64,000 nucleotides of DNA from Streptomyces kanamyceticus (GTDB taxonomy: Bacteria; Actinomycetota; Actinomycetes; Streptomycetales; Streptomycetaceae): contig NZ_CP023699.1 of the NCBI RefSeq assembly GCF_008704495.1, forward strand, positions 6,448,001 to 6,512,000, written 5' to 3'. The notes below the pieces were generated by a model. It saw only the letters and a list, made by a program, of their open reading frames with translations. It had not been told where the DNA came from and searched no databases. Both the position numbers and the translations under genes were made by a program. Positions within the stretch are counted from its first letter, which is position 1, and each line of letters starts with the position of its first letter. Shown here piece after piece: positions 1-8,543 of this stretch.

Positions 1-634
1 ACGCCGCCTCGAAGCGCTTCTTCGCCCTGACGACCTTGTCGGACTTCACGTCCGCGCCGAGCGACTCGGCGAGGGCCTGGATGCGCTGCAGCGGGTGGGT
101 CAGCTGGCGGTCGTAGACGCTGATGCCGACGCTCGGGGCGAGCTTGAGGACCTTGTCCTCGCTCTCCTCGGGGACGTACCAGAGGGTGCCCTTGTCGTCG
201 AACATCGTGGAGATCAGCACGTCCGGGGCGAGGCCCGCGTACTTCTCGATGTTGAACTGGCCCCATTCGTTGCCGATGATCGTCAGCTTGCTGATGTCCA
301 TGTCGCCGGCCTGGACGTCGGCCTTGCCGTCCTTGGTCTTCGTCGGGCCGAAGACGCCCTTGACCTCGATGCCGTAGTCGAACAGGGCGGCGGCGACGCC
401 GGTGAAGGCGACGATGTTCTTCGGCGTCGCGTCCTTCTTGGCGGTCTCGCCGCGGTCGTCCTTGAAGCTCCAGGGCCCGGACTTGCCCGGCGCCTCCTTG
501 CTCGTGCCGCCGCTGTCCTTCTTCTCGCTGCCGCAGGCTGCCAGGACGGCGGTGAGGCCGAGGGCGCCGCCTGCGGTGAGGATGCCGCGACGGGACGGCG
601 CGGAGGTGGCGGACGGGCGGCGGAGCTGGGGCAT
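1..634 (-). CDS. desE: Siderophore (ferrioxamine-type) ABC transporter substrate-binding lipoprotein, partial
   Basis: Lipid-anchored receptor that binds an iron(III)-siderophore outside the membrane and passes it to an ABC permease. Only about the first 211 residues are present; the gene runs off the left edge. A twin-arginine-like SRRGIL (residues 14-19) and a hydrophobic stretch lead to a lipobox LAAC with Cys34. The following sequence reads like the first lobe of a periplasmic-binding-protein fold (for example NIVAFTGVAAALFDYGIEV, then GLAPDVLIS). The ATG at 634 is the first in-frame start ahead of the signal peptide. An iron box lies about 50 bp upstream. The neighbouring leucine-catabolism operon has the order I recall around S. 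coelicolor desE (SCO2780), which suggests ferrioxamine as ligand; the ligand itself cannot be read from the sequence. Confidence 0.85.
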   Translation of the reverse strand, partial: MPQLRRPSATSAPSRRGILTAGGALGLTAVLAACGSEKKDSGGTSKEAPGKSGPWSFKDDRGETAKKDATPKNIVAFTGVAAALFDYGIEVKGVFGPTKTKDGKADVQAGDMDISKLTIIGNEWGQFNIEKYAGLAPDVLISTMFDDKGTLWYVPEESEDKVLKLAPSVGISVYDRQLTHPLQRIQALAESLGADVKSDKVVRAKKRFEAA

Positions 635-685
635 GGATCTCTGCTTTCGTGACGGTACGGCGGCGGGGCCACTGGCCGGAAGTAG

Positions 686-705
686 AGCTTAGGCTAGCCT
701 AAGCT
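686..705. promoter_or_regulatory. Iron box (DmdR/IdeR/DtxR operator) upstream of desE
   Basis: A 20-bp perfect palindrome, AGCTTAGGCTAGCCTAAGCT. The 19 bp starting at 689 match the DtxR/IdeR consensus TTAGGTTAGCCTAACCTAA at about 16 positions. It lies 52 bp upstream of the desE start, where an iron-bound repressor would block transcription. Confidence 0.85.
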
Positions 706-739
706 GACTCCGGGGTCAGTGGCCCCTCACGTCACCCGC

Positions 740-825
740 GCCTTGCCGGGACCGCGGCCCGCGAAACGCCTTGCCGGGACCGCGCGGCCCGCGAAACGCC
801 GTGCGGGGACCTCAGCCCGCGAAAC
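740..825. repeat. Three tandem 28-30 bp copies of the acd 3' end
   Basis: Units at 740-767, 768-797 and 798-825 share the pattern GCC-TGC-GGGACC-GCCCGCGAAAC. The third unit holds the last codons and stop of the acyl-CoA dehydrogenase gene; the other two lie just past it. This looks like tandem duplication of the gene end rather than a terminator: there is no clear hairpin plus T-run. Confidence 0.8.
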
Positions 826-1966
826 CCAGCTCCCGCGCGATCAGCATGCGCTGCACCTCGCTCGTGCCCTCGCCGATCTCCAGGATCTTGGAGTCGCGCC
901 ACATCCTGGCCACGGGGTATTCGTTCATGAAGCCGTACCCGCCGTGGATCTGCGTGGCCTCGCGGGCGTTGTCCACCGCGACCGTCGACGAGTACAGCTT
1001 GGCGATGGCCGCCTCCTTCTTGAACGGCTCACCGGCGACCAGCCGCGATGCCGCGTCGTGCCAGCCGACGCGGGCCATGTGCGCCCGCATCTCCATGTCG
1101 GCGATCTTGAACTGGATGGCTTGATTCGCACCGATCGGCTTCCCGAAGGCGTGCCGCTCCTTGGCGTACTTCACGGACTCGTCCACACAGCCCTGGGCGA
1201 GCCCGGTGGCGAGCGCGGAGATGGCCACGCGGCCCTCGTCGAGGATGCGCAGGAACTGGGCGTACCCGCGGCCCTCCGTGCCGAGCAGGTTCGCCGCCGG
1301 GACCCGGACGTCGGAGAAGGAGAGCTCGCGGGTGTCCGACGCGTTCCAGCCGACCTTCGAGTACGGCGCGGCGACCGTGAAGCCCGGCGTCCCCGACGGG
1401 ACGATGATCGCGGAGATCAGCGGCCGCCCGTCCTCCTTGCGGCCGGTGACGGCGGTGACCGTGACCAGGCCCGTGATGTCCGTCCCCGAGTTGGTGATGA
1501 AGCACTTGGAGCCGTTGATCACCCACTCGTCGCCGTCGCGCACCGCCGTCGTGCGGGTGCCGCCCGCGTCCGAGCCGCCGTCCGGCTCGGTCAGGCCGAA
1601 CGCGCCGAGGACCTCGCCCGAGCACAGCTTCGGCAGCCACTCGCGCTTCTGCTCCTCGGTGCCGAAGAGGTGGATCGGCATCGCACCGAGGGAGACGCCC
1701 GCCTCCAGGGTGATCGCCACCGACGAGTCGACGCGGGCGAGCTCTTCGAGGGCGATGCCGAGCGCGAGGTAGTCGCCGCCCATCCCGCCGAACTCCTCGG
1801 GGAAGGGCAGCCCGAACAGGCCCATGCGGCCCATCTCGCGGACGATCTCGTACGGGAACTCGTGCCTCTCGTAGAGGTCGCCGATCTTCGGCGCGATCAC
1901 GTCGTGCGCGAACGCCTCGACGGTGCGGCGCAGTTCCTCGTGCTCGGGGCTCAGACGGTGGTCCAT
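812..1966 (-). CDS. Acyl-CoA dehydrogenase (short/branched-chain type)
   Basis: FAD enzyme that introduces a 2,3 double bond into an acyl-CoA and passes electrons to ETF. It is 384 residues, the usual length. It carries the FGLTEPDGGSDAGG flavin/substrate motif and a C-terminal QIHGGYGFMNEYPV block. The catalytic Glu is in IGEGTSE (about residue 366), the MCAD/SCAD position; isovaleryl-CoA dehydrogenases usually have Ala or Gly there and the base in an earlier helix. It is the last gene of accD1-accA1-hmgL-acd, 7 bp after hmgL, so a role in leucine/valine/isoleucine catabolism is likely (the S. coelicolor and S. avermitilis AcdH context, from memory), possibly with broad short-chain specificity. 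Confidence 0.88.
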   Translation of the reverse strand: MDHRLSPEHEELRRTVEAFAHDVIAPKIGDLYERHEFPYEIVREMGRMGLFGLPFPEEFGGMGGDYLALGIALEELARVDSSVAITLEAGVSLGAMPIHLFGTEEQKREWLPKLCSGEVLGAFGLTEPDGGSDAGGTRTTAVRDGDEWVINGSKCFITNSGTDITGLVTVTAVTGRKEDGRPLISAIIVPSGTPGFTVAAPYSKVGWNASDTRELSFSDVRVPAANLLGTEGRGYAQFLRILDEGRVAISALATGLAQGCVDESVKYAKERHAFGKPIGANQAIQFKIADMEMRAHMARVGWHDAASRLVAGEPFKKEAAIAKLYSSTVAVDNAREATQIHGGYGFMNEYPVARMWRDSKILEIGEGTSEVQRMLIARELGFAG

Positions 1967-1973
1967 CGTTGTT

Positions 1974-2918
1974 TCACTGCTCCTGGTGGGTCAGGGCGCG
2001 GACGGTGCGGGACGGGCTGGGTCGGCCCAACTGGTCTGCCATCCAGGCGCTGGTGGCGCTGAGACGGCCGAGGTCGACCCCGGTGTCGATGCCGAGTCCT
2101 TGCAGCATCCACACGAGGTCTTCGGTGGCGAGGTTGCCGGTGGCGCTCTTCGCGTACGGGCAGCCGCCGAGGCCGCCCGCCGAGGCGTCCACCGTCGTCA
2201 CGCCGTGCTGCAGCGCGGCGAGGGTGTTGGCGAGTGCCTGGCCGTACGTGTCGTGGAAGTGCACGCCGATGCGGTCGGTCGGCACGCCCTCCTCGTTCAA
2301 CTCGGCGAGCAGGGACTGCACATGGCCCGGTGTGGCCACGCCGATCGTGTCGCCGAGGCTCAGCTCGTCGCAGCCCATGTCGAGCAGGGCGCGGCAGACG
2401 CGGACGACCTGGGCGACGGGCACCGGGCCCTCCCAGGGGTCGCCGAAGCACATGGAGAGGTAGCCGCGGACGTGCAGCTCGCTCTCCCGCGCGCGGGAGA
2501 CCACCGGGTCGAACATCGCGAGCGCCTCGTCCACCGTGCGGTTCAGGTTGGCCTTGGCGAAGGACTCGGTGGCGCTGGCGAAGACGGCGACGCGGTGCGC
2601 GCCGAGCGCGAGGGCGCGGTCCAGGCCGCGTTCGTTCGGCACGAGGACCGGAAGGTGCACGCCCTGGAGGTCGCCGAGCAGCGGGAACAGCTGCTCGGCG
2701 TCGGCCAGTTGGGGCACCCACTTGGGGTGCACGAAGCTGGTCGCCTCGATGGTGGCGAGGCCCGCGTCGGCGAGGCGGTGGACGAACTCCGCCTTGATCT
2801 CGGTGGGGACGACCCCCTTCTCGTTCTGCAGGCCGTCGCGCGCGCCCACCTCGTGGATGCGGACGCGGGGCGGCAGGCCCTGGGCGGGGACGGCCATGGG
2901 GAGTCCGGCGGCGGTCAT
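1974..2918 (-). CDS. hmgL: Hydroxymethylglutaryl-CoA lyase
   Basis: Cleaves HMG-CoA to acetyl-CoA and acetoacetate, the last step of leucine breakdown. The product is 314 residues, a TIM barrel of the HMGL family. Visible motifs are [10 protein letters not shown] near residue 23 (catalytic Arg-Asp), the metal-site [13 protein letters not shown], and the GLGGCPYA signature with the active-site Cys near residue 252. The chosen ATG overlaps the accA1 stop as ATGA and has AGGAGG four bases upstream. An internal ATG seven codons later is possible but has no better ribosome site. Confidence 0.93.
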   Translation of the reverse strand: MTAAGLPMAVPAQGLPPRVRIHEVGARDGLQNEKGVVPTEIKAEFVHRLADAGLATIEATSFVHPKWVPQLADAEQLFPLLGDLQGVHLPVLVPNERGLDRALALGAHRVAVFASATESFAKANLNRTVDEALAMFDPVVSRARESELHVRGYLSMCFGDPWEGPVPVAQVVRVCRALLDMGCDELSLGDTIGVATPGHVQSLLAELNEEGVPTDRIGVHFHDTYGQALANTLAALQHGVTTVDASAGGLGGCPYAKSATGNLATEDLVWMLQGLGIDTGVDLGRLSATSAWMADQLGRPSPSRTVRALTHQEQ

Positions 2919-4870
2919 GACGCCTCCTGGGGGGCGGCCTCGGTTTCGTGGGGCTCGACCACGGCGAGGATCTGGTCCATGGCGACCGTGGTGCCGGGGG
3001 TGACGTCGAGTTCGGTGACGGTGCCCGCGTGCGGGGCGGCGATGACGTGCTCCATCTTCATCGCCTCGACCACCAACAGGCTCTGCCCGGCCGTCACTTG
3101 GTCTCCGGTGGAGACCTTCACGACCGTGACGGTGCCCGGCATGGGGGCGGTGAGCGCGTCGGCCCCCACGTGCGCGGCGCCGGTGAGGGACGCGGCCACC
3201 GGGTCGTGGTCCATCACGTGCCACGCGTCGCCGTCGCGGCCGAGCCAGTCGCCCGCGCGGCGGAAGGTGTGCAGGGTGCCGTCGACGGTGACGGACACGC
3301 GGTCGGCCGCCACGGTGCGGGAGCCCGCGCCGAGCCGGTGGGCGACGGGTTCGAGCCCTGGCACGCGCAGCCAGTGGGTCAGGGGCGCGGGCGCGCCGCC
3401 GAGCCGCCAGCCGCTGGGTACGGAGAAGGGGTCCGTCCAGCCGTCACCGGCCGGGGCGAGTGCCGCTTCCCGTACCGCCGCCGCCGCTTCGTAGACCTCG
3501 TCCGGCACCCCGTCGGGCACCAGGGCGTCCGCCTCGCGCTCCACCAGGCCGGTGTCGAGGTCGCCCGCGACCACGGCCGGGTGGGCGAGCAGCCTGCGCA
3601 GGAAGCCCGCGTTCGTCGGCACGCCGAGGGTGACGGTGTCGGCGAGGGCGGCGCGCAGCTTGCGCAGGGCCGTCGCGCGGTCGGGGCCGTACGCGATGAC
3701 CTTCGACAGCATCGGGTCGTAGAGGCTGCCGACCTCCGTGCCCTCGCTCAGCCCCGAGTCGGTGCGCACGCCGTCGCCCTGCGGCTCGTGCAGGGAGAGG
3801 ACCGTGCCGCCGGAGGGGAGGAAGCCGCGGGAGGGGTCCTCGGCGCAGACGCGGGCCTCGATCGCGTGGCCGGTGAGGGTGATGTCCTGCTGCCCGAAGG
3901 GCAGTTGTTCGCCCGCGGCCACGCGCAGCTGCCACTCCACCAGGTCGAGCCCGGTGATGAGCTCGGTGACCGGGTGCTCCACCTGGAGGCGGGTGTTCAT
4001 CTCCATGAAGTAGTACGACGAGGGGTCCTTGCCCGGCACGATGAACTCCACCGTGCCCGCGCCCGCGTACCCGCACGAGCGGGCCGCCTGGACCGCGGCC
4101 TCGCCCATCGCCGCGCGCGTGGCCTCGTCGAGCAGGACGCTCGGCGCCTCCTCGATGATCTTCTGGTGGCGGCGCTGGAGGGAGCACTCGCGCTCGCCGA
4201 GGTGCACCACGTTCCCGTGGCCGTCGGCGAGGACCTGGATCTCGATGTGCCGCGGGCGGTCGATCCACCGCTCCACGAGCAGCGTGTCGTCGCCGAAGGA
4301 GGCCCTGGCCTCACGGCGGGCCGCCGCGATCTCCTCGTCGATCAGCGCCTCGTCGCGCACCAGGCGCATGCCCTTGCCGCCGCCGCCCGCGCTCGGCTTG
4401 AGCAGTACGGGCATGCCGATCTCCCGTGCCGCCTCAGCCAGTTGGGCATCGGTCAGGCCGCTGCCCGAGGAGCCGGGGACGACCGGGACACCGGCCTTCT
4501 GCACCGTCTCCTTGGCGCGGATCTTGTCGCCCATCAGGGAGATGGCGTCGGCGGGCGGGCCGATGAAGGTGAGACCGGCCCGCGCGCAGGCGTGCGCGAA
4601 CTCGGCGTTCTCCGCGAGGAAGCCGTAGCCCGGGTGGACCGCCTGGGCGCCGGACTTCGCCGCCGCCTCCAGGAGGCGCTCGACGGACAGATAGCTCTCG
4701 GTGGCCGGTGCGGGGCCGATCCGCACGGCCGTGTCCGCCTCGCGCACGTGCCGGGCGTCCGCGTCCGCGTCGCTGAAGACGGCGACGGAGCGGACGCCGA
4801 GCGCCCGCAGGGTGCGGATGACGCGGACGGCGATCTCGCCGCGGTTGGCGACAAGAACGGTGTCGAACAT
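2915..4870 (-). CDS. accA1: Acyl-CoA carboxylase alpha subunit (biotin carboxylase plus biotin carrier), 3-methylcrotonyl-CoA type
   Basis: ATP-dependent carboxylation of biotin for the accD1-encoded transferase. The product is 651 residues with an N-terminal biotin carboxylase domain ([19 protein letters not shown]-grasp glycine loop near 162, [14 protein letters not shown]), a short middle region and a C-terminal biotinyl domain whose biotinylated Lys sits in EAMKMEH near residue 605. It is 41 bp after accD1 and overlaps hmgL by 4 bp. An upstream ATG at 4903 would add 11 residues; the conserved [12 protein letters not shown] start is preferred. Context with HMG-CoA lyase points to 3-methylcrotonyl-CoA carboxylase. 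Confidence 0.92.
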   Translation of the reverse strand: MFDTVLVANRGEIAVRVIRTLRALGVRSVAVFSDADADARHVREADTAVRIGPAPATESYLSVERLLEAAAKSGAQAVHPGYGFLAENAEFAHACARAGLTFIGPPADAISLMGDKIRAKETVQKAGVPVVPGSSGSGLTDAQLAEAAREIGMPVLLKPSAGGGGKGMRLVRDEALIDEEIAAARREARASFGDDTLLVERWIDRPRHIEIQVLADGHGNVVHLGERECSLQRRHQKIIEEAPSVLLDEATRAAMGEAAVQAARSCGYAGAGTVEFIVPGKDPSSYYFMEMNTRLQVEHPVTELITGLDLVEWQLRVAAGEQLPFGQQDITLTGHAIEARVCAEDPSRGFLPSGGTVLSLHEPQGDGVRTDSGLSEGTEVGSLYDPMLSKVIAYGPDRATALRKLRAALADTVTLGVPTNAGFLRRLLAHPAVVAGDLDTGLVEREADALVPDGVPDEVYEAAAAVREAALAPAGDGWTDPFSVPSGWRLGGAPAPLTHWLRVPGLEPVAHRLGAGSRTVAADRVSVTVDGTLHTFRRAGDWLGRDGDAWHVMDHDPVAASLTGAAHVGADALTAPMPGTVTVVKVSTGDQVTAGQSLLVVEAMKMEHVIAAPHAGTVTELDVTPGTTVAMDQILAVVEPHETEAAPQEAS

Positions 4871-4911
4871 GGTCCCTCTTTCGACGCTGTGGATGTCCGT
4901 CATGGCCCGCC

Positions 4912-6528
4912 TCACATCCGGAAGACGCCGAAGCCGGGCTCGCCCAGCGGGGCCTCGGCGCACGCGGTCAGGGCGAGGCCGAGGACCTGCCGGGTCTCCA
5001 GGGGGTCGATCACGCCGTCGTCCCAGAGCCTGGCCGTGGCGTAGTAGGCGCTGCCCTGCTGCTCGTACTGCGCGCGGATCGGGTCCTTGAACGCCTCTTC
5101 GTCCTCGGCTGCCCACTGCTCGCCGCGCGACTCCAACTGGTCGCGCTTGACGGTCGCGAGGACGGACGCGGCCTGCTCGCCGCCCATCACGGAGATCTTG
5201 GCGTTCGGCCACATCCACAGGAAGCGGGGGCTGTAGGCCCGGCCGCACATCGAGTAGTTGCCCGCGCCGTACGAACCGCCGACCACGACCGTCAGCTTCG
5301 GCACGCGCGTGCAGGCCACGGCCGTCACCATCTTGGCGCCGTGCTTGGCGATGCCACCCGCCTCGTAGTCCCTGCCGACCATGAATCCGGAGATGTTCTG
5401 CAGGAACACCAGCGGGATGCCGCGCTGGTCGCACAGCTCGATGAAGTGGGCGCCCTTCTGGGCGGACTCGGAGAACAGGATGCCGTTGTTCGCGACGATG
5501 CCGACCGGGTGGCCGTGGATGTGCGCGAAGCCCGTCACCAGGGTCTGGCCGAACTCGGACTTGAACTCGGCGAAGCGCGAGCCGTCGACCACGCGCGCGA
5601 TGACCTCGCGTACGTCATAGGGGGTGCGCGAATCCGTCGGCACCGCGCCGTACAGACCCAGGGGGTCGACCTTCGGCTCCTCCACCGGCCTGACCGACCA
5701 CGGCAGCTCGCCGCGCTCGGGGAGCGTGGAGACGATGGTGCGCACGATCCGCAGCGCGTGCGCGTCGTCCTCGGCGAGGTGGTCGGTCACTCCGGAGACG
5801 CGCGAGTGGACCTCGCCGCCGCCCAGCTCCTCGGCCGTGACGACCTCGCCGGTGGCGGCCTTCACCAGGGGCGGTCCGCCGAGGAAGATCGTGCCCTGGT
5901 TGCGCACGATCACCGCCTCGTCGCTCATCGCGGGGACGTAGGCGCCGCCCGCCGTGCAGGAGCCGAGGACGGCGGCGATCTGCGGGATACCGGCGCCCGA
6001 CATCCGCGCCTGGTTGTAGAAGATCCGCCCGAAGTGCTCGCGGTCGGGGAAGACGTCGTCCTGCATCGGCAGGAAGGCGCCGCCCGAGTCCACCAGGTAG
6101 AGGCACGGGAGGTGGTTCTCCAGGGCCACCTCCTGGGCGCGCAGGTGCTTCTTCACGGTCATCGGGTAGTACGTGCCGCCCTTGACGGTGGCGTCGTTGG
6201 CGACGATCACGCAGGCGCGGCCCGAGACCATGCCGATGCCCGCGATGACCCCGGCCGCCGGAGCGTCCCCGCCATAGAGCCCGTCCGCCGCGAGCGGTGC
6301 CAGCTCGAGGAAGGGCGAGCCCGGGTCGAGGAGGGTGTCCACGCGGTCCCGTGGCAGCAGCTTGCCGCGCGCCACATGGCGGGCCCGCGCCCGCTCCCCG
6401 CCGCCGAGGCGAGCCGCCGCGAGCTTGGCCCGCAGCTCCTCGGCGAGGGCGGTGTGCGCCGCCTCGTTCACCCGCCATGCCTCGGACGCGGGATCAGCCG
6501 CGCTCGCCAGCACTGGTGCCTGCCGCAT
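4912..6528 (-). CDS. accD1: Acyl-CoA carboxylase beta subunit (carboxyltransferase), 3-methylcrotonyl-CoA type
   Basis: Transfers CO2 from carboxybiotin to the acyl-CoA. At 538 residues it has the two crotonase-fold halves of the acyl-CoA carboxyltransferase family, with an oxyanion-forming glycine run in [16 protein letters not shown] and a second in [18 protein letters not shown]. The FVGG-like signature of MCC beta chains ([16 protein letters not shown]) favours methylcrotonyl-CoA over acetyl- or propionyl-CoA. It is the first gene of the minus-strand operon, starting 75 bp from the paired operators shared with the divergent TetR gene. Confidence 0.9.
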   Translation of the reverse strand: MRQAPVLASAADPASEAWRVNEAAHTALAEELRAKLAAARLGGGERARARHVARGKLLPRDRVDTLLDPGSPFLELAPLAADGLYGGDAPAAGVIAGIGMVSGRACVIVANDATVKGGTYYPMTVKKHLRAQEVALENHLPCLYLVDSGGAFLPMQDDVFPDREHFGRIFYNQARMSGAGIPQIAAVLGSCTAGGAYVPAMSDEAVIVRNQGTIFLGGPPLVKAATGEVVTAEELGGGEVHSRVSGVTDHLAEDDAHALRIVRTIVSTLPERGELPWSVRPVEEPKVDPLGLYGAVPTDSRTPYDVREVIARVVDGSRFAEFKSEFGQTLVTGFAHIHGHPVGIVANNGILFSESAQKGAHFIELCDQRGIPLVFLQNISGFMVGRDYEAGGIAKHGAKMVTAVACTRVPKLTVVVGGSYGAGNYSMCGRAYSPRFLWMWPNAKISVMGGEQAASVLATVKRDQLESRGEQWAAEDEEAFKDPIRAQYEQQGSAYYATARLWDDGVIDPLETRQVLGLALTACAEAPLGEPGFGVFRM

Positions 6529-6602
6529 CAGTCGAGCCCCCTTGCTCGGTCCACTGCCCGGTCCGCCCGGCCGATCGCCGGAGCACTGGATCGCCCCGGA
6601 TC

Positions 6603-6649
6603 GGTTAATGAGCGTTAACGCGTTTCGTCCAGGTTAACGAGCGCTAACC
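6603..6649. promoter_or_regulatory. Two TetR-type operators between accD1 and its regulator
   Basis: GTTAATGAGCGTTAAC (6604-6619) is an exact GTTAA-N6-TTAAC palindrome; GTTAACGAGCGCTAAC (6633-6648) differs at one arm base. The copies are 29 bp apart centre to centre. As I recall, the same 16-bp form was reported for AccR of S. avermitilis, a TetR repressor of short-chain acyl-CoA genes at this locus. Confidence 0.85.
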
Positions 6650-6657
6650 CCCCTGTC

Positions 6658-6663
6658 TAGAAT
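6658..6663 (+). promoter_or_regulatory. -10 element TAGAAT of the TetR gene, leaderless transcript likely
   Basis: TAGAAT ends 7 nt before the ATG at 6671 and no Shine-Dalgarno sequence is present, so transcription should start at or next to the start codon. The -35 region falls inside the second operator (6633-6648), giving a simple route to autorepression. Confidence 0.65.
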
Positions 6664-6670
6664 CAATTCC

Positions 6671-7264
6671 ATGGCCACGAGAACCGACGCCCCCACCCGC
6701 CGTGAGCAGATCCTCAGAGAAGCCGCCCGGCTCTTCGCCGAGCGCGGCTTCCACGGGGTCGGCGTGGACGAGATAGGGGCCGCCGTGGGCATCAGCGGTC
6801 CCGGGCTCTACCGGCACTTCGCGGGCAAGGACGCGATGCTCGCCGAGCTGCTCGTCGGCATCAGCGGACAGCTCCTGACGGGCGGCAAGCGATGCCTCGC
6901 CGACGCCGACGGGGCGCCGGGGCGGGTGCTCGACTCGCTCATCGAGGGGCACATCGACTTCGCCCTGGACGACCGCTCCCTGATCACCCTGCACGACCGC
7001 GAGCTGGACCGCCTGCGGGACAGCGACCGCAAGCTGGTGCGCCAGCTCCAGCGGCAGTACGTCGAGATCTGGGTCGACGTGGTGCGCGAGGTGTATCCGG
7101 ACCTCGCCGAGAACGCGGCCCGGGTGTCCGTGCACGCGGTCTTCGGGCTGCTCAACTCCACGCCGCACCTGAGCAGGCGCGACGCGATTCCGAGCCGTCA
7201 GGCGATGGCGGAGCTCCTGCACCGGCTGGCGCGCGGGGCGTTCGCGGCGGCCGCCGGGGAGTGA
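6671..7264 (+). CDS. TetR-family repressor of the acyl-CoA catabolic operons (AccR-like)
   Basis: 197-residue regulator. The N-terminal helix-turn-helix spans about residues 10-58 (REQILREAARLFAERGF, then VGISGPGLYRHFAGKDAML). The C-terminal ligand-binding domain matches no family I can name further. It diverges from accD1 and lies upstream of a second acyl-CoA dehydrogenase and tesB, so it probably senses an acyl-CoA and controls both directions. It is likely leaderless and autoregulated, since operators overlap its promoter. The AccR assignment is from position and operator form. Confidence 0.88.
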   Translation: MATRTDAPTRREQILREAARLFAERGFHGVGVDEIGAAVGISGPGLYRHFAGKDAMLAELLVGISGQLLTGGKRCLADADGAPGRVLDSLIEGHIDFALDDRSLITLHDRELDRLRDSDRKLVRQLQRQYVEIWVDVVREVYPDLAENAARVSVHAVFGLLNSTPHLSRRDAIPSRQAMAELLHRLARGAFAAAAGE

Positions 7265-7307
7265 CGCGCATCTCTGGACGCTCTGGTGACTCCCGGGTAA
7301 CCTGTTG

Positions 7308-7325
7308 ACTGAGCAAGCGCTTAGT
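7308..7325. promoter_or_regulatory. TetR-type operator just upstream of the second acyl-CoA dehydrogenase gene
   Basis: ACTGAGCAAGCGCTTAGT is an 18-bp dyad (arms ACTGAGC / GCTTAGT with one mismatch around a perfect AAGCGCTT). It lies 25 bp before the GTG at 7350 and differs from the GTTAA operators of the adjacent regulator, so a different repressor may act here. Confidence 0.6.
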
Positions 7326-7349
7326 CGTCGTGGGCAGAGGGAGTTCTCC

Positions 7350-8507
7350 GTGCGCCGTACCGTTTTCAATGAGGACCACGAGGCGTTCCGGGAGACCCTG
7401 CGCGCCTTCATCGAGGCCGAGGTCGTCCCGGTCCACGACGAGTGGTTCGCCGCGGGCCAGGTGCCGCGCGAGTTCTACTACAAGCTGGCCGAGCTCGGCC
7501 TCTTCGGCATCAGCGTCCCCGAGGAGTTCGGCGGCGCGGGCATCGACTCGCACAAGTTCGAGGCCGTCCAGTACGAGGAGACCGCGCGCGCGGGCGTCAG
7601 CTTCGGCGGCTCCGGGGTGCACGTCCTGCTCGCCCTGCCGTACATCAAGGCGCTCGGCACCGACGAGCAGAAGAAGCGCTACCTGGAGAAGTTCGTCTCC
7701 GCCGAGGAGATGTGGGCCCTGGCGATGACCGAGCCGGGCACCGGCTCCGACCTCGCGGGCATGAAGACCACCGCCAAGCTCTCCGAGGACGGCACGCACT
7801 ACGTCCTCAACGGCTCCAAGACCTTCATCACCGGCGGCGTGCACGCCGACCGCGTGATCGTCTGCGCCCGCACCTCCGCGCCGACCGCCGAGGACCGCCG
7901 CTTCGGCATCTCGCTCTTCGCGGTCGACACCAAGTCCGAGGGCTACTCCATCGGCCGCAAGCTCGACAAGCTGGGCCTGCGCACCTCCGACACCGCCGAG
8001 CTGGCGTTCGTCGACGTGAAGGTCCCCGTCGAGGACCTCCTCGGCGAGGAGAACAAGGGCTTCTACTACCTCGGAAGCAACCTCCCCTCCGAGCGCTGGG
8101 GCATCGCCTACGGGGCGTACGCGCAGGCCAAGGCCGCCGTCCGGTTCGCCAAGGAGTACGTCCAGGACCGCACGGTCTTCGGCAAGACGGTCGCCTCCTT
8201 CCAGAACACCAAGTTCGAACTGGCCGCCTGCCAGGCCGAGGTGGACGCCGCCGAGGCCGTCGCCGACCGCGCCCTGGAGGCCCTGGACGCGGGCGAGCTG
8301 ACCGCCGCCGAGGCCGCGTCCGCGAAGCTGTTCAACACCGAGGTGGCGCACCGCGTCATCGACAAGTGCCTCCAGCTGCACGGCGGCTACGGCTTCATGA
8401 ACGAGTACCCGATCGCCCGCCTGTACGCGGACAACCGCGTGAACCGCATCTACGGAGGCACCAGCGAGGTCATGAAGATGATCATCGCCAAGGACATGGG
8501 CCTGTAA
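7350..8507 (+). CDS. Acyl-CoA dehydrogenase (long-chain/IVD-type active site)
   Basis: Second FAD-dependent acyl-CoA dehydrogenase of the locus, 385 residues. MTEPGTGSDLAGM forms the flavin/substrate motif and LQLHGGYGFMNEYPIARLYADN the C-terminal block. The MCAD catalytic Glu position is Gly (IYGGTSEVMK), while LPSERWG supplies a Glu at residue 248, the position used by long-chain and isovaleryl-CoA dehydrogenases. Start GTG at 7350 was chosen for the AGAGGGAG ribosome site and conserved MRRTVFNEDHEAF; earlier codons lie in the operator. tesB follows after 36 bp. Confidence 0.9.
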   Translation: MRRTVFNEDHEAFRETLRAFIEAEVVPVHDEWFAAGQVPREFYYKLAELGLFGISVPEEFGGAGIDSHKFEAVQYEETARAGVSFGGSGVHVLLALPYIKALGTDEQKKRYLEKFVSAEEMWALAMTEPGTGSDLAGMKTTAKLSEDGTHYVLNGSKTFITGGVHADRVIVCARTSAPTAEDRRFGISLFAVDTKSEGYSIGRKLDKLGLRTSDTAELAFVDVKVPVEDLLGEENKGFYYLGSNLPSERWGIAYGAYAQAKAAVRFAKEYVQDRTVFGKTVASFQNTKFELAACQAEVDAAEAVADRALEALDAGELTAAEAASAKLFNTEVAHRVIDKCLQLHGGYGFMNEYPIARLYADNRVNRIYGGTSEVMKMIIAKDMGL

Positions 8508-8543
8508 CCGGGCCCGTAAAGACAGCCCTGTAGAACTGCCCTC

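Noticed and set aside
1..634. Siderophore biosynthesis cluster at the left edge
   Set aside because: Only part of a receptor gene is in the window; no biosynthetic gene is visible, so no claim is made.
2948..5044. A 698-codon plus-strand frame over accA1
   Set aside because: Antisense shadow of a gene with intact biotin carboxylase and biotinyl motifs; repetitive Gly/Val/Arg/His composition.
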